This document shows, piece by piece, positions 10,014 through 21,459 of a stretch of 64,000 nucleotides of DNA. Both the position numbers and the translations under genes were made by a program. The stretch covers positions 248,001 to 312,000 of the forward strand of contig CALSFV010000227.1 of NCBI GenBank assembly GCA_943737045.1, read 5' to 3'. Numbering within the stretch: position 1 is the stretch's first letter; each line of letters opens with the position of its first letter. The notes under the pieces were generated by a model. It had not been told where the DNA came from. It saw nothing but the letters and a program-made list of their open reading frames with translations, and made no database searches. Source of the stretch: Parapristionchus giblindavisi. Lineage: Eukaryota; Nematoda; Chromadorea; Rhabditida; Diplogasteridae.

Positions 10014-12687
10014 ATTATTATATCCGTACATTTGCATGTTTATTAGAATCTATTTCCATTTTCCAAACCGCCTTACAAAGGGGTCTTTCCAAACATGACA
10101 ATCCAGATGCAGTGGCTACACTACTTATTGTTAGATAATTTTGATAAAGAATTATTGAAAAATTTGTTCTACTGAATCAAGAGCGTGACCCAGCGTACGA
10201 CCCTGCGCACCACCAGACTACCGTACCTTCTTCTTCAGTTCGATGATCTTGTGCACACGACGGGTGATGAACTCGCGCTCGGCAGCCAGCAGCTTCTCGC
10301 GTTCAGCGGCGCTCTTTAAAGTTTTATTTATTTGAAACGCTAAATGTAAGAAAGCTAATAAAAGCACAAATGATATCTCAGTGATGAGAGGTGTTTGAAA
10401 CGAGAATCATGCGGGATGATCAGGGCTGTTGCAATTCATTAATTGTACGCAGTAAAACTACTGACAATTCGCCTTCGCAAAAACCCTTAGGCACACCTCG
10501 AGCTAATCTGACTCTCCGCCCTTCTCTCGCAGCCAAAGAAAGCGAGAGAATATCGCCAGAGCGGATAGTTTCAAATTAGCTAGGAGGTTTGCCTTTAAAA
10601 GAAGCGGGAAAACTGGGTGATCATTTTGTAGATAGATGATGTGGATTTCTTTGCGAGACCAGGAAGCAATCCACATCATCTTTAAAAAAATAATTGGCAT
10701 TATCATTATTATAATTATCATTACCTTGTAGAAGAGGCCCGAGTTCACTTCAGTCTTCTCGTACTCCAGGGACACATTGCAGGTGAGAATGAAGGCGTCC
10801 GTGATGTGCTTGGGCATGTCGGGGTGACGGGCTCCATGGTCGAGTACGAGTCCCTTCACGAGGCACGTGTCCATGTCCGAGTCGTGCATCATCTCCTGTA
10901 ATAATAATAATATTAATTACTATTAATATTATTAATTAATGAGAAATATGATAGTGTTGCGCTTATTGATAGAAAGGGGCTTCAGAGCGACAAACAAGAT
11001 GACCCAACTCTTCAAAAACTATGACATAACTAGACACATCAATATTATGCCATCCACGATATGAATATAACTCATTGTCATTACGCCCACTTCAGCAATA
11101 GCAATAAGTGAAATCATATTAAAGAGTTCCGCGCATTCGCATCGAATACGTAGCAGGCATTTCATTTAACTAAAACGGAGGAAACATGAATTCAAAGGGT
11201 GGAAAGATGGTATTCCTAAATGCGTTCTCACTCTTTCCGTTTAACTCACTTCGCCATATCATCAAATTCGCATAATTTCAGCCTCGTTTTCATCATGTTT
11301 TAATAATAATAATATTATTAAATAGAATAAAGTCATAATATCATCATCATCATACCATGATCTCAACCATATGCAGATCGGGCAGATCACTGCCTTGACG
11401 GATGGTCAAGACGGCGTCGACGATGCATTCGGTCTGAATGCAATTACATAATTAATACAACAAAACCAAATTACATAGTTAATACGGCAAAAAAACCAGT
11501 TGAAGTTGTGTATCAGAGTGAATATATACACGAAAATATAAGAAAAAGTGAAATATATAAAAATAAGCCATGAAAATACACGTACCAAGTGATCGGCGAG
11601 CTTGTGGTGGAGCTTGGTGCGGAGTGAGGTGCGCGCAACGTCCAGCAGGGTCTGACGGTCGGCGATGGTTGCAACCTGGAAAATTAAAATATATTTAAAT
11701 TCAATAATTTAAAAAAATATTATTTAACCCACCTTGAACTGCTCGAGGAGGGCGAGAGTCTTGGCATTGGCCCACTCAAAACCTTCGATAATCAGACGAG
11801 GATGGACTCCTTCGGAGACGAAGTTCTCAGCCTGATTAATATAATAAAATAAAAAAATAAATTAAATAACCACCAAATATGCAATTTGACAATGTTTTGT
11901 TCGAATGGAAGATGAAGCATGAATAAGTTTCAGAAGTCGGAGATTGATAAAACGAAGAAAAGAAAATATTTAGCAACTGTTTATCCTAACTTCAAATGTT
12001 GCGAAAATAAAAGAAATGCTGAGTAAAATCTCCCCGTTTAACACGAACTCGCCCCTTTTTCATTTATTTTCGTGACTTTTGAACACCACACTACCTGCTT
12101 GAGGAGTTCTCCGATGAGCAGGACGGTGGAGGTGGTGCCGTCTCCGGTGATGTCATCCTGAGCAGTGGATGCCTTGGCAATCATCGATGCAGTTGGATGT
12201 TGGATTGACTGCAATTATTTTATTCATTAAATTATTTAAATTAAAAGATTCACTCTAAATATAATCAAATAAATAAGAACAAATATTGATTACCATCTCG
12301 TGGAGAAGTACGTTTCCGTCCTTGGTCAGCTTGATATCACCGGATCCAGAAACCAACCTGGAATAGGTTATATTTTACAAGACAAACGCAGTTTGTTGAA
12401 GTAAAATGATTATTATACTTATCACTGCTATAGAAATCACAAATTTGATGCGACAAAAGAATTCGTAATTACTAGAGCAGTGTATGTATAATACAAGGAT
12501 TGTAATATGAATACAACGTTAAATCGTTAGAAAATGAAATGAAAACCTACATCTTGAGAGTTCCTTTAGGTCCAAGATTGGAGCGCATGACCTCCTGAAG
12601 TCCTCTGGCTCCGCTAACGTTGAGCTCGAGAGCTGCAGCGTGACGAGCGAGTTCAGCCTTGGGGTTGAGGCACTGGATGGAAGCCAT
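7377..12687 (-). CDS. CCT6: T-complex protein 1 subunit zeta (CCT6)
   Basis: One of eight subunits of the cytosolic TRiC/CCT chaperonin, which folds actin, tubulin and other proteins using ATP. Exons: 12551-12687, 12294-12357, 12095-12208, 11733-11831, 11586-11675, 11356-11433, 10725-10895, 10227-10313, 9872-9916, 9572-9712, 9114-9245, 8762-8816, 8593-8693, 8359-8424, 8213-8305, 7526-7609, 7377-7418. They join in frame to 532 codons plus TAA, close to the human length of 531. Group II chaperonin motifs are present: NLGPKG at residues 37-42, TKDG at 57-60, GDGTT at 89-93 (ATPase), and GAG at 410-412. The start is two bases after a TTTTAG acceptor, suggesting spliced-leader trans-splicing or a 5' UTR intron. 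Exon 8 uses an unusual TTTAAAG acceptor, conserved in the partial copy at 1412. It is divergent from NUP98 across 656 bp. Intron 4 (11832-12094) and the others hold ATT tracts and small MITEs. Confidence 0.97.
7714..7885. mobile_element. Palindromic MITE in CCT6 intron 15
   Basis: The left arm (GTTGTTAAAATTTTGGAAAAG near 7709) is the inverted counterpart of the right arm (CTTTTCAAGATTTAACACC near 7864), with a second internal pair, TTGTAAAAG.. and ..CTTTTACAA. A clear relative lies at 23683-23890 in a NUP98 intron. No coding capacity and no obvious target duplication here. Confidence 0.65.
8462..8565. mobile_element. Left-truncated hAT-like MITE in CCT6 intron 13
   Basis: Ends in GCTATTCGACCTATG at 8551-8565, the right terminus of the CATAGGTCGAA family. 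It contains one internal CCTGACCGCAATTTGAG unit. The left terminal repeat is missing. See 28446-28649 and 47667-47870 for intact members. Confidence 0.7.
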
Positions 12688-13343
12688 TCCTAAAATTACG
12701 AGGAAAATATAATTTTTGGAGAAGACAAAGTGAAAGCCGTTACAAATGGGAGTGAATTTAGGCGCGTGGTGCGAAACAAGCTATACGAAACAAAAGCAGA
12801 AGAAACAAGTTGAGATTTTGACGGAAATATCGCAGAAATTCGAGAAAGAAATGTTGGGCGGATTCGAAAGATCTTGAAGAATACTACTAGTGCGCGGCAC
12901 AAGGGAGAAATGTGCGCGTCAAATGCATGGGTTGAATTAACGGATCTTATGTTTATAGTGTTGTATGATCTTCTCAATATATTTAATATCACGCTGATAA
13001 GTGTGATTTTCGCAATTGATCGCGATGGAAAAGTGTTATACAAAGAAGAATTTATTTAAGTGATGAAGAACTATTCAAATTAAATTCTTTTGCAAATCCG
13101 GGTTTTAGATACGGTGTGAATACCGTAGTTAGGGAAATCTCGACTCACGCTTGAATCTAGCTAGAAAAAAGCGTTGTTTTTCTCGCTTTATTCGAAATTC
13201 GAAATCTATTTCGCAATATTTATCGTGCGAGTAACTTTCTGATATATAGCTCTATCACGCCTTTGTTCATTCATCTGTTTCGAATCAACTAATCCTGTTC
13301 AACTTTTGAATTGTCACGATATTATAGGCTACTTCCTGCCGAT
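12688..13343. promoter_or_regulatory. Divergent CCT6 / NUP98 promoter region
   Basis: These 656 bases separate the start codons of two head-to-head genes and must contain both promoters and any 5' UTRs. Near CCT6, a TTTTAG acceptor lies two bases upstream of ATG. Near NUP98, an ATTATAG acceptor lies about 16 bases upstream of ATG. A TATATAGCTCTAT stretch at about 13242-13254 could be a core promoter element, but nothing else stands out. Small open frames on both strands here (12696-13059) look like chance. Confidence 0.6.
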
Positions 13344-15299
13344 ATGTTCGGTAGTAAGCCCGCCTTTGGTGCGAGCAGCACTACATCTACGTTCGGCTCT
13401 GGCACATCTCTATTCGGACAGAACAAGGTACGCGTTAATCACTTAAATTATAATTGAAATCCTTTTTTTCTAACAGCCAGCAACTGGTCTCTTCGGACAG
13501 CCAGCTCAACAACAACAGCAAAGCACATCGTTGTTTGGAGCCAAGCCGGCAGGAACCAGTCTCTTCGGTCAATCAACGACTACAAATGCTACAGGAATAT
13601 TCGGCAAGTTTGAAAATTATTATAGTTATTATTCAGTACTTTTTTTTCTATTTTTATTGTTTACATTTCCAGGTTCTCCAGCCGCGAACACGTCATCCGG
13701 TGGGTTGTTCGGACAATCGAAACCCTCGCTATTCGGCGCCTCCACATCCAACAGCAGCTTCGGACAGACGAGTACTTCTCTGTTCGGCAGTTCATCGCCT
13801 TCCACAACGAGCATGTTCGGAGCAAGCGGTAGGCAACTTCTTTTCGAAATACTTTCCTATCCTATCCTTCCTATGATTCACTGATATAACATTTACATTT
13901 TACATTTGAGCAACGTTATCAGCTGATTACGATGTCAACAATGTCATTAGGGTTCTCCATAGTCCAATCGTGTCTTGCGAGTTACATGAATTATAACATA
14001 TAACAACATTATTCCCTATTCCATCATTTCCTTTTGAAACAGTATAATAAGACACTAACTTTTCATACATCGTAACGATGTATGATAAATTAAAGAAACT
14101 AGTCACATTCACTGAGAAGTGCACTACGAGCAGAAGAGCTATTGTTTATGAAATATTAATAAAACGGATCTTATTTTTGTTCAGCCGCCGCTCCGAATGG
14201 AACTACGGTCAAGTTCGAGCCTCTGATCGGCTCCGACACAATGCAGAAGAATGGCACGAATCAGACGATCAACACGAAACACATGTGCATAACTGCGATG
14301 AAGCAGTACGAATCCAAAAGCATTGAGGTTATTATTATTATTATCATGTCTCCAAGCTAGTTTGAAACTCCCCGCTCTAGCTACACTCTCGCTTTCTATG
14401 CCTTCGACAGAGTATATTGCCAAAGCCAAGAGCTTCAAATTAGCTCGGGTTGCGCCTTTAAGCTAGCATTATAGGCTCCTTCGGTAATCAATAAATCGAT
14501 AATTTCAGGAGCTCAGAGTTGAGGATTACATTGCGAATCGGAAGACACCGACGACCGGCCAGGCGTCTGGAGGAGGACTCTTTGGCTCGTCGACCACCAC
14601 ATCAGGCACCGGTCTCTTCGGAGCTTCGTCCACACCGTCGAAGAGTATCTTCGGATCGACAAGTGCAGGAAGTAAGTTTTAAAAATATTTTAAAATAAAC
14701 ATTTTGAATTTAAAAAAATAAACAAGAATTCAAGCGACGGAATTCCAGTATACCTTTTTTGTTCTTTTTCTTTATTAATGATGGAGACTGATGAATGAAA
14801 AATAAATATTAATATTATTTTATTTATTTATTTTATCAACGATTATTCAGCGTCTGCGTTCGGAGCGCCGGCTTCAACCGCGTCCACATCGCTCTTCGGA
14901 TCGCCATCGACCACAACGGGCACATCGCTGTTCGGTGCGAACCGGCCGGCACCAGCCTCTTCGGTGCCGCCCAACCCGCCGCCGGTACCACGTCGGTGTT
15001 CGGTTCGCCCGCCACCTCCACCGGCACCAGTCTCTTCGGCCAGCCCGCAGCCACGACTACGTCGGCCTTTGGCCAGCCAGCGGCCACCGGAGGAACCTCG
15101 CTCTTTGGTGCACCCGCCACTTCCACTGCTTCGTCCGGATTCTCATTTGGCGCCCCCGCGGCTGTGAGTCTGCATACGCTAATAATAATAATAATAATAA
15201 ATATATTTTTCGCTTCTTATATTCTGAGGAAAAGAAGACGATACTTTAGAAAAAAATACAAATAGTTATTGTTGGTGTCATTATATTGATTGAATTTGT

Positions 15300-15370
<71 letters not shown>

Positions 15371-18300
15371 GAGAGGATATCTGACTCGATCGACATACTT
15401 GTGTTGGGGCTTGGCATTCTATGAAAAAATGGATAGTGAGATTTTTGCAGTTTTATGTAGTACTGTCCGAGAGAAGTTCACCCATGCAGGAGAGAAGTTG
15501 TGAAAATGCTTCTACGCCTCAGGGCATGACGTCATAAAAATTTAAAATTTTTGCAAACTTGCTCGTACGGCTTCATGAGTGGTGCCAATCGATTCCTTGT
15601 TCAATTCTAAGACTTTTTTGATTCGGTACATTTTTTGTTAATCTTCGGTCTTCCTTAGAAAAAATGCAAAAAAAACATTAATAAATTCAATTTTTTCGAA
15701 TTTAATATATTATGCAAGTGCAAAGGGCCGTTTTTTATTCGCTCAGTTTTTTCTTATTACAATTACACATACGCTTGTACATACCTTTAATTTTTTAAGG
15801 GGGGCCGGTAGATTGGAGAAGCAAAAAACAAGTGCAATTGAATTGTGGTGTGCTTACTGTAAAGCTGCCGAGTTTTGTGCTATTTCCCGGCTCTGGCTTC
15901 TGATTCTCGTTGTCGATGATAATTGATGTAATCACATCTACTACTTTAACACGGCTCAAGCAATATACTTATGGCATTCCTCGGCTACATTAACTCACAT
16001 AGCACACTGAAATGAAAGAGCAATGCGAGAGAAAGCACAAGAGCGCGCACCGAGTAGACCTCAGCATAACTTTTGCTACAGGTCTGAAAGGAATCGGGAC
16101 TAAACCAAAATAAAGGAAGTAAATCTATGATACATTGCAAAGCTGCTTGCGCAGGAACCATAAGTTTAGAAGACCTGCCCTCTGAAAAATAGGGTCTCGA
16201 AATACGTCCTATCAAAAAAAAATATTTTATGCCCTGAGGGCAAATGACGAGCAATGACAACCGTAATAAGGGGATAAACATTATTCGCCACTAGCATCAT
16301 TTTAGCACTTAGAACGGGTTGTTAGCACATCTAGAAGCAGAGTTATAAATTTTGGTGGTCAAAGTTGCAACCCTGCTACAGCTTGAAATCAGAGTCGGAG
16401 CCATTCCGGATTGTTTGACTGTGCAGCCCTGATGGGGTTCTCCACTCTCACAATGTTTCAGAAGAACAGGACTTTCGACTAAAGAAACAAAATTTTTCAA
16501 AAAAGTGTAATTCGATTGCGTCATCACTAAGCAATAATGAACTAATGTAAATTCACCAACATATCATGGTTGTATTCCTTGTTAAATTCTCTACATTGAC
16601 TCAAAAGATCAGCTTGATTGCTTTCCTGGATCAAAAGTTATAAAAATATGAAAAAGTGCCCGGAGACTTGTTGCCTACACTTTATCTAGGTATGTGTTTA
16701 ATTAATTTCAGTGTGCTATGTGAGTTATTGTAGCCGAGGAATGCCATAAGTATATTGCTTGAGCCGTGTTAAAGTAGTAGATATGATTACATCAATTATC
16801 ATCGACAACGAGAATCAGAAGCCAGAGCCGGGAAATAGCACAAAACTCGGCAGCTTTACAGTAAGCACACCACAATTCAATTGCACTTGTTTTTTGCTTC
16901 TCCAATCTACCGGCCCCCCTTAAAAAATTAAAGGTATGTACAAGCGTATGTGTAATTGTAATAAGAAAAAACGGAGCGAATAAAAAACGGCCCTTTGCAC
17001 TTGCATAATATATTAAATTCGAAAAAATTGAATTTATTAATGTTTTTTTGCATTTTTCCTAAGGAAGACCGAAGTTTAACAAAAAATGTACCGAATCAAA
17101 AAAGTCTTAGAATTGAACGAGGAATCGATTGGTACCACTCATGAAGCCGTACGAGCAAGTTTGCAAAAATTTTAAATTTTTATGATGTCATGCCCTGAGG
17201 CGTAGAAGCATTTTCACAACTTCTCTCCTGCATGGGTGAACTTCTCTCGGACAGTACTACATAAAACTGTAAAAATCTCACTATCCATTTTTTCATAGAA
17301 TGCCAAGAGTATTTCGATCCAGTGAGATATCCTCTCATATATATATATATTATATATTAAATTTATTAAATATATCGATTCAGACATCGACAGCGTCCGC
17401 CTTCGGCAGTTCGTTCGGCCAGCCCGCTGCGACCACGGGCACCTCTCTCTTCGGCCAGCCTGCGGCCACAGCAGGCACGTCGTTGTTCGGACAGCCTGCC
17501 GCAACTGCGTCGCCATTTGGTAGGTTCTCAATGACACGGCCCCTGGGCTATTTTGGAACTCTCTGGCCACACTCTCCCTGGCTTTGTCTGCGAGAGGGTG
17601 TAGCCAGAGCAGAGCGTAAAATTAGCTCAGTTGTGTGACTTACTCTTCAATATCTGCACCAAGATCGCGAGAATCTCAACCATTGCCTCGTTGCCTAGTA
17701 ATTTATATTTAAAGTGCATGCATACTTATTCTTCTATTAATAATATTAATTGCAATCATTACAGGCCAAACAGCGCAGCCTGCTGCAGGTGGTCTCTTCG
17801 GCGCCAAGCCCGCCACTACGTTCGGCGCCCCCGCGGCTGGAGGACTCTTTGGCGCGCCAGCGGCGCAACCAGCCGCCACTGGCTTGTTCGGAGCCGCTGC
17901 GCAGCCCGCAACATCTGCGTTTGGCGCGACCGCGGCAACTGCAGCGCCCGTCGTACAGCAAGGTAAAATTGTTATTAGCAACTGAGGAAGGTGTCATTGT
18001 CACTGTCATTGTCAATGCTCTTTGTCACTGTCAATGCTCATTGTCAATGCTTATTGTCATTGTCAATGCTCATTGGCACTGTCAATGTCACTGTCAATGC
18101 TCATTGTCAATGCTTATTGTCATTGTCAATGCTCATTGGCACTGTCAATGTCACTGTCAATGCTCTTTGTCATTGTCAATGCTCTTTGTCACTGTCAACG
18201 CTTATTGTCATTGTCAATGCCTATGCTCTTTGTCATTGTCAATGCTCTTTGTCACTGTCAATGCTTATTGTCATTGTCAATGCTCATTGGCACTGTCAAT

Positions 18301-19071
18301 GTCAATGCTTATTGTCATTGTCAATGCCTAAGCTCATTGTCATTGTCAATGTTCTTTGTCACTGTCAATGCTTATTGTCATTGTCAATGCCTAAGCTCAT
18401 TGTCATTGTCAATGTTCTTTGTCACTGTCAATGCTCATTGTCACTAATTTCAGTGGCCGTAGCGCCGATCGAGATTGTGACCAACGTCTCGCAGGCCCAG
18501 GTGGAGATGGCGATGATCAACGCGTATCTGTCGGCCAACCCGTACGGAGACTCGTCGCTGCTCAACGTCAAACGCAAGGAGGACACGGACGAGTACCCCA
18601 ATCCGATCAGGTTTGATCATTGATCTTTGAACTATGTGGCCGTATCCTTAAACGGTGGCGAACCGTCGTGATGTCACAAGCGTAGGAGAATTTTTGGCAA
18701 ACTCGTCCGATTACGATTGTGACGTCACGTTCGAAAGGCCACCGTTCATTGATACTGTAGCATACTGATCTTTGATCTCTTCCGAACTCTTGATCTTTGA
18801 TCTCTTGCAGTCGTGAGCGCCAGATGCGCTTCATCGCTTCGAAGCGTGCAGAGTCGGAGTCGCTGCTGTCGAAGTCGGCCAATGGTGGTGGCGGAGCCAC
18901 GAAGAATCTCCTCGCGTCGGTGAGAATTATTGATTGATCTTTGATCTCTGATCTATGTTTTGTAGTTTGTAGTTTGATCATTTGCCCGTATCAGGTGCTC
19001 GATATTCCGGTCGGCGCGCCTGCACCCAAGTCTCGTCAGTCACTCGTCACCAAGGATCTCGAGTACGGTTG

Positions 19072-19118
<47 letters not shown>

Positions 19119-21422
19119 TTTAAAGGTACAACTTGTGCTTCCCTTCGCCGACGCTCGGACGCGGCATTCGCAACGGCTCCGCGATGCGCAATTCGTCCTT
19201 CTTCAATAAGACGCGCGGCAGCAACAGGTAATTATAATGATAATATTATTATTATTAACTCCATGTTATTACCATGGTCTTCTCCTTTTTGAGTCTTGCC
19301 TGAAACATGAAACTTGCGTGATCGTGAATTGCTGGACCGGCCGGAATCGTGTTTCACCAGCCCTATTACTGTTGTTGCTCTCTTATTATTCGATCTTGGT
19401 TCCATGTTTATCATTATAATAATAATATACTGTGGTCAATATTTTGTTAGAACTCTCAGTAAACCCAACGCTTCATCAACTCTTTCATTGCTATTGAGCC
19501 AATCAACTTTGCCTACCATTGGTGTAACATCATATTTATGCATACTCCACTGTTTATCAATTCATCAATAATCTTTAAACGTAGCTACCGAAACACCATA
19601 GGGCGCATTATTAGCTAACCTATATATTAAAAAGAATTACATTTAAAGTGCATACAAACCTATGCTTCTGCATTTATTAATAGTATTAATTTAATTGTTG
19701 CTGTATTTCTCAATGGAATAACCATTGTTTTCTCCATTTTGCGTCTTGCCTGAAACATGAAACTTGCGCGTTTGTGAGTTGCTGGACCAGCCAGAATCGT
19801 GTTTTACCAGCTCTATTATTGTTGTTGCTCTCTCATCATTCGATCCATGTTCAACCAATATTTCCAGATCGATGATCAATGACAGCGTGGAGGCGTCGGT
19901 GGAGGCGGCGCTTCGCAGCAACACCAATCAGCTCGTGCTGCCGTCTGCGCGCAAGCAGCACATCAAGGTCGGTTCTTGATCTTTGATCCCTGATCTCTCA
20001 TATTCACTTTGCAGTTTCTCGATCCGGACGCGACCCGTGATCCCGATGAGCTTCCTCACAATGAGAGAACGACGGCCAATGATGGACAGCAGCTGCGAGG
20101 AGAGAATAATATTCTCAGGTATATTTGGTATTCTGGGGCGGTGTAACTTGGATCGTGCTATGACTAGCTTTCTTTTTCGTAGTGTTATTGACATTATTAC
20201 TTGGGTGACTTGAAGGCACATCCCAAGTTACATTTGCTCTCCGCATTGGCAATACTCTCTCGTAGACAAGGGAAGCGAGAGAGTGTGGTCAGAGCGGAGA
20301 GTTTCAAAGGAACTCGTGGTGTGCCTTTGAGTGCGATGTGCTAAATGAATTTTAATTTAAATTTGAATTTGATTTCCTTGCAGCCCTCTGGCTGGAATAG
20401 CGGACGGCGCTCTCGCTCGCGAGGCGACGCTTCGCAAGCATCAGCCGCCCACGCTCAACCTCGACACGACCGTGGACAGAACCGAGGTTTGATCTGCCCA
20501 TTTATTGATTGATTGACTATCTAGACTATTGATTGATTTTGCTGTTCAGGTGTCGCCCATGCTCGCTGGAGGAGGATTCGCTGCTGGCGCATCGCCTGCG
20601 CCTGGTGCTGGCGCCGCTGGAGCTGTAGCTGCTGACACATTCACCGTGTCACCGCAGCGTGCCGAGCGTCGCGCGGTCGACGTGGACGTGAAGGAGGTGG
20701 CGGGCACTGGCGTGCGTCTGGTGTCACCGGACTACTACACCATTCCGAGCTTGGATGCGATGAAGGACATGGTGAGTGTGTGAGAGTGTCATCCATCAAT
20801 ATTCAATCAATCAATAATTGCTCGAAAGTAGTTTTCGTGTTAATCGATGATCATTCATGTAGTGGGATATTGTTTAATTGTGCGTATTTATCTTGTACGA
20901 TTTGCATAATTAGCGATTGGATAGTTGTCCAATTATCGATCATATGATCTTAATCAATTATCGATCGTATGATTTGCATAATTATCGATCGTATGATTTG
21001 CACAATTATTGATCGTATGATTTGCATATAATTATCGATCGATTGTTCAGGTCCACAACGGTAAGGTCGTGCTGGCAGACGGTCTCACGGTCGGTCGTCA
21101 CACGTACGGTACCGTGTTCTGGTCTGGCTCACTCGAGCTGAGCAACGTCACTCTCGATGAGATTATCGTCTTCCGCCACAAGGAGGTTGGTGTTTGTAAA
21201 TCAATCAATCAATAATGTCTAATTATTGATTTTCAATCCATATTATTTATTAATCAATAATCTGGTATAACACTACTAATCGCTTATCCGACTAGTTTGG
21301 CTTGTTCTTGATGATAATGCGCTTGGTGTTGGTCATAAGTTAGATCCTCCTCCAATGTTCATTATTGTATTCGTTATCATTATCGTATAAATTTATTATT
21401 ATCATTATTAATATTATTATTA

Positions 21423-21459
<37 letters not shown>

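Noticed and set aside
12874..13059. Small gene in the CCT6-NUP98 promoter
   Set aside because: A 61-codon frame on the plus strand and a longer one on the minus strand overlap; neither has splice or start context, and the space is needed for the two promoters.
14964..15167. Pro-rich 67-codon frame within NUP98 exon 6
   Set aside because: It is the shifted frame of the FG repeats; the FG frame joins the next exon in phase.
17991..18623. 210-codon frame rich in Ser-Leu-Met-Val-Asn before NUP98 exon 9
   Set aside because: It is the intronic minisatellite read in one frame; correct splicing starts the exon at 18454 in a different context.
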